6,725 nt of DNA from assembly GCA_021802115.1 (NCBI GenBank), contig JAKABA010000214.1, forward strand, positions 1-6,725, in the 5' to 3' direction. The notes beneath the pieces were generated by a model. That model saw only the letters and a list, made by a program, of their open reading frames with translations. It had not been told where the DNA came from and did no database searches. Within the stretch, counting starts at the first letter, position 1; the number at the start of each line of letters is the position of its first letter. This DNA is from a bacterium. Its GTDB lineage: Bacteria; Chloroflexota; Dormibacteria; UBA8260; Bog-877. The translations under genes were made by a program, and so were the position numbers. This document shows, one piece after another, positions 1-5,358 of the stretch.

Positions 1-113
1 TCCCGGTTGAGGCGGGCCGGCCCCAGCTCGGGACCTGGCAGTCCCTGGTTCTGGTGGACACCAACCGCGACAACAACCGCCGGACCGTCCTGCTCAGCTT
101 CCATTCCGGATGA
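1..113 (+). CDS. YjbQ/UPF0047 family protein, C-terminal end only (5' truncated by window)
   Basis: Frame 3 is open from the window edge to a TGA at 111-113 and gives 36 residues. They contain LGTWQ followed by a hydrophobic strand (SLVLVDTN), an Arg/Asn-rich turn and a last strand ending SFHSG. This matches the C-terminal signature of the YjbQ (UPF0047) family, where LGTWQ sits near the end of a roughly 130-140 residue protein. Members are small trimeric enzymes often annotated as secondary thiamine-phosphate synthase, because some complement thiE mutants weakly; their true cellular role is unsettled. The start and the rest of the protein lie outside the window. The gene converges with the padR gene, with 97 bp between stop codons. 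Recognition rests on one short motif plus its correct distance from the stop, so the family call is good but not certain. Confidence 0.72.
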   Translation, partial: PVEAGRPQLGTWQSLVLVDTNRDNNRRTVLLSFHSG

Positions 114-123
114 GGAGGACCGC

Positions 124-173
124 ATGGGCGGGCCCCGATCGCCCCATCTCGCACGATGGTCTGGGCCCGACCA
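124..173. other. Inverted repeats between convergent genes (possible weak bidirectional terminator)
   Basis: The gap between the YjbQ-type and padR stop codons holds two short inverted repeats. The first pairs ATGGGCG (124-130) with CGCCCCAT (140-147) with one bulged base. The second pairs TGGTC (157-161) with GACCA (169-173) around a GGGCCC-containing loop. Neither is followed by a T-run on either strand, so a classical intrinsic terminator is not supported. The placement between convergent genes is the only reason to suspect a termination role. Confidence 0.2.
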
Positions 174-210
174 GGGCAAGGCCGACGGCGAGACCCCAGG
201 GCGCTCCCGC

Positions 211-774
211 TCAGCCCTCGAGGCGGGCCCAGATCTCCTGCACCGACGCCTGCTCCTCCAGGTAGTACCGGATCCCCCACTCGGCGACCATGGCGGCGTA
301 GAAGAAGCGGGGATTGTCGCCCAGGCTGCGGCGAATCGCGCCCAGCTCCTCGGAGCGCTTGCGCAGCTGCTCCTGATATCGGTCCAGCAGCTGGCGGGGC
401 CGCGACGGCCCGGTCACGTGCCCCAGGAACAGCCGCAGGGCGACCTCGTGCTTGAGCACCGGGAAGTCGACCTCTCCCTCCTCCAACCAGCGCCGGAGCG
501 CCGCCTCCCCCTTGGCGGAGAGGCTGTACCGGCGCAGGCTGCGGCTGCCCCGCCGCGTCACCGACTGCTGCACCAGCCCGGCTCGGGCGAGCCGGTCGAG
601 CTCGGAGTAGACGTGGCTCATCGCCGGGGCCACCCAGAAGAACCTGAGCGTCCGGTCGGCGAGCTTCTTCAAACCGTAACCGCTCATCTCGCCCCGGAGG
701 GAGAGCAGCCCCAGCAGCGCGTACCCGGTCACCGAGGTGGGGGCTTGACTTGCCATCGCTGGCATGATATTCAT
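211..774 (-). CDS. PadR-family transcriptional regulator
   Basis: The 187-residue protein has the two-part PadR layout. A winged helix-turn-helix spans about residues 17-95 (YALLGLLSLRGEMSGYGLKK, then HVYSELDRLARAGLV as recognition-helix region, then a wing ending RRYSLSAKGEAALRRWL). A C-terminal alpha-helical dimerisation region of the virulence-activator type spans about 100-184 (LKHEVALRLFLG, then a long Gln/Arg/Glu-rich helix RYQEQLRKRSEEL). PadR proteins are usually ligand-responsive repressors of a neighbouring gene. Three ATGs lie close together, at 774, 765 and 756. The first has AGGA about 9-10 nt upstream and is preferred; starting at 765 would place GGGGA 9 nt upstream. The gene is divergent from the propeller/MoaD-like unit 49 bp away, and the shared gap holds an inverted repeat. 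The likely target is therefore that unit and possibly its own gene. The ligand cannot be inferred. Confidence 0.93.
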   Translation of the reverse strand: MNIMPAMASQAPTSVTGYALLGLLSLRGEMSGYGLKKLADRTLRFFWVAPAMSHVYSELDRLARAGLVQQSVTRRGSRSLRRYSLSAKGEAALRRWLEEGEVDFPVLKHEVALRLFLGHVTGPSRPRQLLDRYQEQLRKRSEELGAIRRSLGDNPRFFYAAMVAEWGIRYYLEEQASVQEIWARLEG

Positions 775-823
775 TCCCCGCTGTTCCTAAATGGAATATA
801 TGACGGTCGTGAGGGAGAGTGAG
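745..823. promoter_or_regulatory. Divergent control region between padR and the propeller/MoaD-like unit
   Basis: This AT-rich island sits in GC-rich surroundings. On the minus strand, TATATT (795-800) is a 5-of-6 match to the -10 consensus and is correctly placed about 20 nt before the padR start; no good -35 is visible (CTCACT at 17 bp spacing). On the plus strand, TTGACT (745-750, inside padR) is a good -35, but the -10 candidates at 15-17 bp spacing (GATATT at 766-771, TATTCA at 768-773) are weak. The region ends with GAGGGAGA (811-818), the ribosome binding site of the propeller gene. Exact promoter positions are inferred. Confidence 0.4.
767..799. repeat. AT-rich inverted repeat, candidate PadR operator
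   Basis: ATATTC-ATT at 767-775 is the mirror of AATGGAATAT at 790-799, with one base missing in the left arm and a 14-base spacer. The exact 6-bp cores are ATATTC (767-772) and GAATAT (794-799), with centres 27 bp apart. The repeat covers the padR start codon on one side and the predicted padR -10 on the other. This is where a divergently transcribed PadR regulator would be expected to bind. PadR operators are typically short AT-rich dyads, but no protein-specific consensus can be tested here. Confidence 0.4.
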
Positions 824-1921
824 ATGTCCGAGGTGGTCTTGCTGATAGGGACCCGCAAGGGAGTGGTGGTGGCACGTTCCGACCAGGCGGGCTCGGACTG
901 GCGGCTGCGCCCCCTGCAGCTGATCATGAGTGAGGTGTACGGGGTCGGGATCGACACCCGCGGGGGCCGGCTTCGGCTCTTCGCCGGCGCCGCGAATCCG
1001 CACTGGGGCCCCACCGTGGTGCATTCCGACGACCTCGGGGAGAGCTGGAGCGAGACTGATGCCGCCCCGATCGCCTTCCCGGAGGACACCGGAGCCGCCC
1101 TCATCCGGGTCTGGCAGATCCAGGCGGCCTCGGAGCGTGAGCCGGGGGTGGTCTACGCCGGGGTCGAGCCCCACGCGCTGTTCAGGTCCGAGGACGGCGG
1201 CATCAGCTTCGAACTGGTGCGCGGGCTGTTCGACCACCCCCACCGCCCCGAATGGGCACCCGGCAACGGGGGCGCCTGCCTGCACACCGTGCTCCCCCAC
1301 CCCACCGACCCGCAGCGGATGCTGGTCGCCCTGTCGGCGGGCGGCGTCTACCGAACCTTCGATGGCGGCGCCACCTGGGAGGCCGCGAACTCGGGGATCC
1401 AGGCCTACTGGATGCCCGAGGAGGAGCGCTTCCCACAGTTCGGCCAGTGCGTCCACAAGCTGGCCCAGCATCCCGACCACCCCGAGCGCGTCTACGCCCA
1501 GAACCACTTTGGGGTGTACCGCTCCGACGACTACGGAACCAGCTGGCATCCGATCGAGTCCGGACTGCCCTCCACCTTCGGCTTCCCGGTCCTGGCCCAT
1601 CCCGGGGATCCCGAGACCGCCTTCATCTTCCCGCTGCAGGCCGACTCCGAGCGGATGCCTCCGGACCGCGCGTGCCGAATCTACCGGACCCAGGACGGGG
1701 GGGCCAGCTGGCACCCCCTGGGCAGGGGCCTGCCCCAGAGCGGCTACCATTCCGCGGTGCTGCGGGACGGGATGTGCACGGACTTCGGCGACCCCGCCGG
1801 GGTTTACTTCGGAACCCGCAACGGGGAGGTCTTCGCGACCCGGGACGCGGGGGAGAGCTGGGAGCTGGTGGCCGAGCACCTGCCCGACGTCCTCAGCGTG
1901 CGGGCCGCGGTGGTGGCTTGA
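824..1921 (+). CDS. Cytoplasmic Asp-box (BNR) beta-propeller protein
   Basis: This 365-residue protein carries six Asp-box/BNR motifs of the form S/T-x-D-x-G-x-S/T-W: SDDLGESW (68-75), SEDGGISF (122-129), TFDGGATW (178-185), SDDYGTSW (234-241), TQDGGASW (289-296) and TRDAGESW (339-346). The roughly 52-58 residue spacing fits one motif per blade of a six- or seven-bladed propeller. The blade edges repeat patterns such as GVYRT, FGVYRS and RIYRT. Such proteins are often labelled sialidase or glycosyl hydrolase, but the arginine triad and FRIP region of true sialidases are not evident. There is no signal peptide, so it should stay in the cytoplasm. Several conserved-looking His residues cluster at 138-159. 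An in-frame ATG exists at 791, but the ATG at 824 has a strong GAGGGAGA 5-6 nt upstream and is chosen; the 791 start would overlap the promoter. The stop overlaps the start of the MoaD-like gene, so the two are probably translated together. The molecular function is unknown. Confidence 0.9.
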   Translation: MSEVVLLIGTRKGVVVARSDQAGSDWRLRPLQLIMSEVYGVGIDTRGGRLRLFAGAANPHWGPTVVHSDDLGESWSETDAAPIAFPEDTGAALIRVWQIQAASEREPGVVYAGVEPHALFRSEDGGISFELVRGLFDHPHRPEWAPGNGGACLHTVLPHPTDPQRMLVALSAGGVYRTFDGGATWEAANSGIQAYWMPEEERFPQFGQCVHKLAQHPDHPERVYAQNHFGVYRSDDYGTSWHPIESGLPSTFGFPVLAHPGDPETAFIFPLQADSERMPPDRACRIYRTQDGGASWHPLGRGLPQSGYHSAVLRDGMCTDFGDPAGVYFGTRNGEVFATRDAGESWELVAEHLPDVLSVRAAVVA

Positions 1922-2196
1922 CCGCGACCGTGATCCTGCCCGCCGTCCTGCGTCCCGCCGCGGGGGGGCTGGGCCGGATCCCGGTCGAGGCCGACAGCGT
2001 GGGCGCGGCCCTGGACCAGCTGGCCCGCGAGTGGCCGCTGTTGGAGCGCCGGCTGCGCGACGAGCGGGGACGGCTGCGCCAGCACGTGCGGCTCTACCTG
2101 GAGGCGGACGACATCTCCGACCTGGCGGGGATGGCGACACCGCTTCCCGAGGGCTCGCGGCTCCACGTCATCCCGGCCGTCTCCGGCGGCTGCTGA
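1918..2196 (+). CDS. MoaD/ThiS-like ubiquitin-fold small protein ending Gly-Gly-Cys
   Basis: This 92-residue protein has the beta-grasp pattern of the MoaD/ThiS superfamily. A first strand and turn (VILPAVLRPAAGG, 5-17) is followed by the strand IPVEAD, helix SVGAALDQLAREWP (27-40), HVRLYLEADDI (56-66), and a final LPEGSRLHVIPAVSGG (76-91). Relatives act as sulfur carriers or protein modifiers after an E1-like enzyme adenylates the terminal glycine. Here a Cys follows the Gly-Gly pair, so the glycine is not C-terminal as encoded. The start is TTG at 1918, sharing bases with the upstream TGA (TTGA), which implies translational coupling; no clear Shine-Dalgarno sequence is present. A GTG at 1930 would also give a slightly shorter fold. 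Molybdopterin-synthase MoaD is unlikely because no moa gene is nearby. No partner E1, MoaE, ThiG or JAMM peptidase is in the window. Confidence 0.87.
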   Translation: MTATVILPAVLRPAAGGLGRIPVEADSVGAALDQLAREWPLLERRLRDERGRLRQHVRLYLEADDISDLAGMATPLPEGSRLHVIPAVSGGC

Positions 2197-2200
2197 CCCG

Positions 2201-3178
2201 TCAGCCGGGGATCGGGGTGCCCAGGTCCAGGTGCGCGGCCGGGATCTGACCCAGCCGCCCGGCCCGGTAATCGGCGAAGGCCTGGCGGAGCTCCTCCTCG
2301 GTGTTCATCACGAACGGCCCGTACCAGGCGACCGGCTCGCGGATGGGCTGCCCGCCCAGGAGCAGCACCTCCAGCGCCGGGTGGCGCCCCTCCTGCCGCT
2401 GGGCCGCCCCCAGGGAGATCGACTCCCCGGGCCCGAAGACCGCCAGCTGGCCGCTCCTGACCGGGGCGGTGGAGCCGACCACGCCCTCGCCCGCCAGGAC
2501 GTAGGCGAGCGCGTTGAACTTGGGGTTCCAGGGGATCCGCACCAGGCTGCCGGGGGGGACGGTCACATGCACCATGGCGATCGGGGTGTGGGTGATCCCC
2601 GGGCCCTGGTGGCCGGCAAGCTCGCCGGCTATGACCCGGAGCAGGCTGCTCCCATCCGCCGACGCCAGCAGCGCCACCTGGCCACCGCGGATGTCCTGGT
2701 AGCGAGGCGGGCTCCACTTGAGCGCCGCCGGCAGGTTGACCCAGAGCTGGATCCCGTGGAAGAGCCCGCCCGAGGCCACCAGCTGCTCTGGCGGGGTCTC
2801 GATGTGCAGGATCCCGGCGCCGGCCGTCATCCACTGGGTGTCGCCGTCGCTGATCAGCCCGCCGCCGCCGTTGCTGTCCTGGTGCCGGAAGGTGCCGTCG
2901 ATCATGTAGGTGACCGTCTCGAAGCCCCGGTGCGGATGCCAGGGAGTCCCCTTGGGCTCACCCGGCTGGTACTCGACCTCACCCATCTGGTCCATGTGGA
3001 CGAAGGGGTCGAGCAGTGCCTGCGACACCCCCGCGAAGGCGCGGCGCACCGGGAAGCCCTCGCCCTCCAGGCCCGACGGGGCGGTGGTCACCGAGATCAC
3101 GCGCCGCTCCTCTGCCTGGACGGGTGGCTCCGCGATCCTGGGAAGGGTCAGGGTGTTGGTGGCGTTGATTGCGGGCAT
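2201..3178 (-). CDS. Pirin family protein (bicupin)
   Basis: The 325-residue protein is a full-length pirin, slightly longer than the usual 230-300. The N-terminal cupin carries the metal site: H81 and H83 in the WHPHRGFETVTY motif (80-91), and H125 and E127 in the ILHIETP motif, matching the His-His-His-Glu iron ligands of human pirin. The C-terminal cupin-like half contains FNALAYVLAGEG (221-232) and a conserved tail with REPVAWYGPFVMNT (280-293). Bacterial pirins have been reported as quercetin 2,3-dioxygenases or as redox-sensing partners of metabolic enzymes; the substrate cannot be assigned here. The start at 3178 has AGGAG 7 nt upstream. An N-terminal extension of about 20 residues (NATNTLTLPRIAEPPVQ) precedes the conserved region. 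The stop codon lies 4 bp from that of the convergent MoaD-like gene. The gene follows the EF-G-like gene on the same strand but has its own promoter-like sequence in the 79-bp gap. Confidence 0.95.
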   Translation of the reverse strand: MPAINATNTLTLPRIAEPPVQAEERRVISVTTAPSGLEGEGFPVRRAFAGVSQALLDPFVHMDQMGEVEYQPGEPKGTPWHPHRGFETVTYMIDGTFRHQDSNGGGGLISDGDTQWMTAGAGILHIETPPEQLVASGGLFHGIQLWVNLPAALKWSPPRYQDIRGGQVALLASADGSSLLRVIAGELAGHQGPGITHTPIAMVHVTVPPGSLVRIPWNPKFNALAYVLAGEGVVGSTAPVRSGQLAVFGPGESISLGAAQRQEGRHPALEVLLLGGQPIREPVAWYGPFVMNTEEELRQAFADYRAGRLGQIPAAHLDLGTPIPG

Positions 3179-3194
3179 CGGCGGTCTCCTGCGC

Positions 3195-3221
3195 CGGCGG
3201 GCTCAATGTACGGACCCGCCG
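3195..3221 (-). other. Hairpin in the pirin 5' leader, just before the ribosome binding site
   Basis: Read on the minus strand, CGGCGGG and CCCGCCG form a perfect 7-bp stem with a 13-nt loop. The stem ends four bases before the AGGAG ribosome binding site of the pirin gene (3186-3190). No T-run follows the stem in the direction of pirin transcription, so it is not an intrinsic terminator of that transcript. It could stabilise the leader, hinder ribosome access or be a protein site on DNA; a chance GC-rich stem is also possible. Confidence 0.35.
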
Positions 3222-3228
3222 AAAAGTG

Positions 3229-3246
3229 ATTGCACATGCAATTATA
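3229..3246 (-). promoter_or_regulatory. Extended -10 promoter of the pirin gene overlapped by a TTGCA/TGCAA palindrome
   Basis: On the minus strand a perfect TATAAT (3241-3246) is preceded by TG and one base, giving the extended -10 form TGCTATAAT. No recognisable -35 is seen, which extended -10 promoters tolerate. Transcription would start near 3234, giving a leader of about 55 nt. ATTGCA (3229-3234) and TGCAAT (3237-3242) form an inverted repeat with a 2-bp spacer that overlaps the -10 and start site. Such a short TTGC-type dyad resembles MarR-family operators, and its position would block RNA polymerase. No MarR-type gene is present in the window, so the binding factor is unknown. Confidence 0.55.
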
Positions 3247-3257
3247 GCACGGACAGC

Positions 3258-5276
3258 TCAGGACGCCGCCTCCCTCTGGTGCATCGCCGCCCGGTGGGCC
3301 TCGATGATCGGCTGGGCGACCGGCGCTGGCACCTCCTCGTAGTGGCTGAACCGCATGGTGTAGCTGCCTCGGCCCTGGGTCATCGCCCTAAGCTCGATCG
3401 GGAAGTGGTACATCTCCGCCAGCGGGACCTGGGCGGACACCCGCTCGAAGCCCTCCTGGGCCGGCTCCATCCCCCCGATCCGCCCGCGTTTGGAGTTGAG
3501 GTGCCCGATGACGTCGCCCATCTGCGCCTCCGGCACCGTGACCTCCACGTCCATCACCGGCTCCAGCAGGTAGGGCCCGGCCTTCTCGACCGCCTCCCGC
3601 ATCGCCATCGCTCCGGCGAGCTGGAAGGCGATGTCCTTCCCATCCACCGGGTGGGTGGAGCCGTCCACCAGCCTCACCTTCACGTCCACCAGGGGAAACC
3701 CCGCCAGCACCCCCTGCTCCAGCGTCTGCCGCACCCCCTTTTCGACCGAGGGCCGGAACTGTTGGGGGATCGCCCCGCCGAAGATCTTGTCCTCGAAGAC
3801 GAAGCCCTCCCCTCGGGGCAGCGGCTCCAACTCGATGGTGCAGTCCCCGAACAGGCCGGCCCCCCCTGACTGCTTCTTGTAGCGGTGCTGCTGACGAGCG
3901 GTGCCCCTGACCGACTCCTGGTAGGGGACCTGGGGGGTGGCCAGCACCGCCTCCACCTGGTATTTCCGGCGGAGCTTCTCCAGGGTGACCTCCAGGTGCA
4001 CGTCGCCGAGGCCGTGCAGCAGGGTCTCCTTGGTGACCGGTTCCAGCTCCACCCTAAGGGTGGGGTCCTCCTCCAACAGATGATTGAGGCCGGCGTGGAT
4101 CTTCTCCTCGTCGCCCTTGCTCTTGGGACGGATCGCCATGGTGTAGGAGGGCGCTGGGAACTCCAGGGGAGGCTCCGGCGAACAGCCCTTGGGACCCAAG
4201 GTGTCCCCAGTGGCCGTGTGCAGCAGCTTGGTGGCGCACCCGATGTCGCCCGCCACCAGTTCCGCCACCGCCTCCTGGGTCTTCCCCTTGGGCCTAAGCG
4301 GGCGGGGGATCCTCTCCTCGTGCCCGTTGCCGGCGTTGTAGAGGTGGAGGTCGCCGCGCACCGTCCCCGCCATCACCCGGAAGTAGGAGACCTTGCCGAA
4401 GGGGTCCGCCACCGTCTTGAAGACCCGAAGTCGCGCCGGCTCAGAGTCCGCCTCCGCGGCAGCGTGGGGCAGGCAGGAGCAAAGCGCCTCCAGCACCCGC
4501 CGGGCACCCAGCGCGCGCGCCGGAGCGGCCAGCAGAACCGGGGCGATGCGGGCCTCGGCGGTCGCCTTGAGCAGCGCCGCCTGCAGCTCGGCAGCGTTCG
4601 GCTGCTCGCCCTCCAGGTAGCGCTCCAGGAGCGCGTCGTCGGACTCGCAGACCGCCTCCACCAGCTCCTGGCGGGCGGCGTCCACCTCCGAAGCCATCGT
4701 TCCTGGCGGATCCGCCTCGCGGTGCTGTCCGTGTTCGTCGAAGACCAGGGCACGCTGGGACAGGAGGTCGACCACTCCCCGGAACTCGTGCTCCTGCCCC
4801 ATCGGCAACTGCAGGGCGATCGGCCGGGGGCTGAGGCGCTGCCTCAGGGTGTCCATGGTCCCGCGGAAGTCGGCATGCTCCTTGTCCAACTTGGTCAGGA
4901 CCAGAATTCGCGGCAGCTCCCGGCCGGCCAGCGCCCTCCAGGCCGACTCGGTGCCCACCGCGAGCTGGCCCGGGGAGGTGGCACTGACCACGACCACGGC
5001 CGCGTCCGCCACCGCCAGGGCCGCCACCACCTCGCCCTGGAAGTCCTGGAAACCGGGGCAGTCCAGGAGCGTCAGGGAACGCTGCTCGAAGTCCAGGGTG
5101 GCGAGGCCGAGCTGGACCGAGATGTGCCGGCGCTGCTCCTCCGGCTCGTAGTCCAGCGCCGCGGTGCCCTGGTCGGTCGACCCCAGCCGCGGCAGAGCCC
5201 CGGCGGCGAACAGCAGCGCCTCTGCAAGAGTGGTCTTGCCGTCGTGACTGTGGCCCAGGATGGCTACGTTCAGCAT
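3258..5276 (-). CDS. EF-G-like translation-factor GTPase (EF-G-2 / FusA2 type)
   Basis: This 672-residue protein has all five EF-G domains. The G domain has a P-loop GHSHDGKTT (8-16), G3 DCPGFQDF (72-79) and G4 TKLD (128-131). Domain II spans about 283-365 (RVFKTVADPFGKVSYFRV), domain III about 375-445 (LLEEDPTLRVE, HGLGDVHLEV), domain IV about 447-570 (YKKQSGGAGLFGD, 466-478) and domain V about 572-650 (EPVMDVEVTVPEAQMGDVIGHL). It belongs to the divergent EF-G-like group represented by Thermus EF-G-2, not canonical EF-G. The switch I sequence (RRHISVQLG) lacks the usual RGITI, and the catalytic His of DxPGH is Phe (F76). The precise role of this group is unclear; ribosome-associated GTPase activity is inferred. 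The frame is open up to 5573, but conserved sequence begins at MLNVAILGH. The start at 5276 leaves an 82-bp divergent gap to folP; a longer start would overlap folP. No fusA, tuf or ribosomal protein genes are adjacent. Confidence 0.93.
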   Translation of the reverse strand: MLNVAILGHSHDGKTTLAEALLFAAGALPRLGSTDQGTAALDYEPEEQRRHISVQLGLATLDFEQRSLTLLDCPGFQDFQGEVVAALAVADAAVVVVSATSPGQLAVGTESAWRALAGRELPRILVLTKLDKEHADFRGTMDTLRQRLSPRPIALQLPMGQEHEFRGVVDLLSQRALVFDEHGQHREADPPGTMASEVDAARQELVEAVCESDDALLERYLEGEQPNAAELQAALLKATAEARIAPVLLAAPARALGARRVLEALCSCLPHAAAEADSEPARLRVFKTVADPFGKVSYFRVMAGTVRGDLHLYNAGNGHEERIPRPLRPKGKTQEAVAELVAGDIGCATKLLHTATGDTLGPKGCSPEPPLEFPAPSYTMAIRPKSKGDEEKIHAGLNHLLEEDPTLRVELEPVTKETLLHGLGDVHLEVTLEKLRRKYQVEAVLATPQVPYQESVRGTARQQHRYKKQSGGAGLFGDCTIELEPLPRGEGFVFEDKIFGGAIPQQFRPSVEKGVRQTLEQGVLAGFPLVDVKVRLVDGSTHPVDGKDIAFQLAGAMAMREAVEKAGPYLLEPVMDVEVTVPEAQMGDVIGHLNSKRGRIGGMEPAQEGFERVSAQVPLAEMYHFPIELRAMTQGRGSYTMRFSHYEEVPAPVAQPIIEAHRAAMHQREAAS

Positions 5277-5307
5277 GGGCCTAACCTCGCTCAGCCATGC
5301 GAGGGAG

Positions 5308-5337
5308 ATTCTATGCTCCGAGGTGCACCCCTGGCAG
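5308..5337 (-). promoter_or_regulatory. Candidate promoter of the EF-G-like gene
   Basis: On the minus strand TAGAAT (5308-5313) matches 5 of 6 bases of the -10 consensus. CTGCCA (5332-5337) matches 4 of 6 of the -35, with an 18-bp spacer. Transcription would start near 5301, about 25 nt before the start codon at 5276. This lies in the 82-bp gap shared with divergent folP; no convincing plus-strand promoter for folP was found there. Confidence 0.4.
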
Positions 5338-5358
5338 GCGGTGCGGCACACTTCCCCG

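Noticed and set aside
124..822. Plus-strand frame starting at an ATG with GGAGGA just upstream (113-118)
   Set aside because: The start context is good, but from about 211 the frame is antisense to the well-supported padR gene. Its translation is Pro/Arg/Gly/Leu-rich with no recognisable family, as expected of a high-GC shadow frame.
824..1921. Annotation of the propeller protein as an exo-sialidase or glycosidase
   Set aside because: Asp boxes are structural motifs found in many propellers. The sialidase arginine triad and nucleophile pattern is not evident, and the protein has no export signal, so no glycosidase activity is claimed.
2181..2215. Possible terminator between the convergent MoaD-like and pirin genes
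   Set aside because: CTGA-CCCG-TCAG gives only a 4-5 bp stem with a tight loop and no T-run on either strand. It overlaps the stop codons and does not support an intrinsic terminator call.
2231..3229. Long plus-strand open frame of 332 codons
   Set aside because: It lies antisense to the pirin gene, whose protein has clear cupin motifs and a good ribosome binding site. The plus-strand translation has no domain pattern and arises from codon bias.
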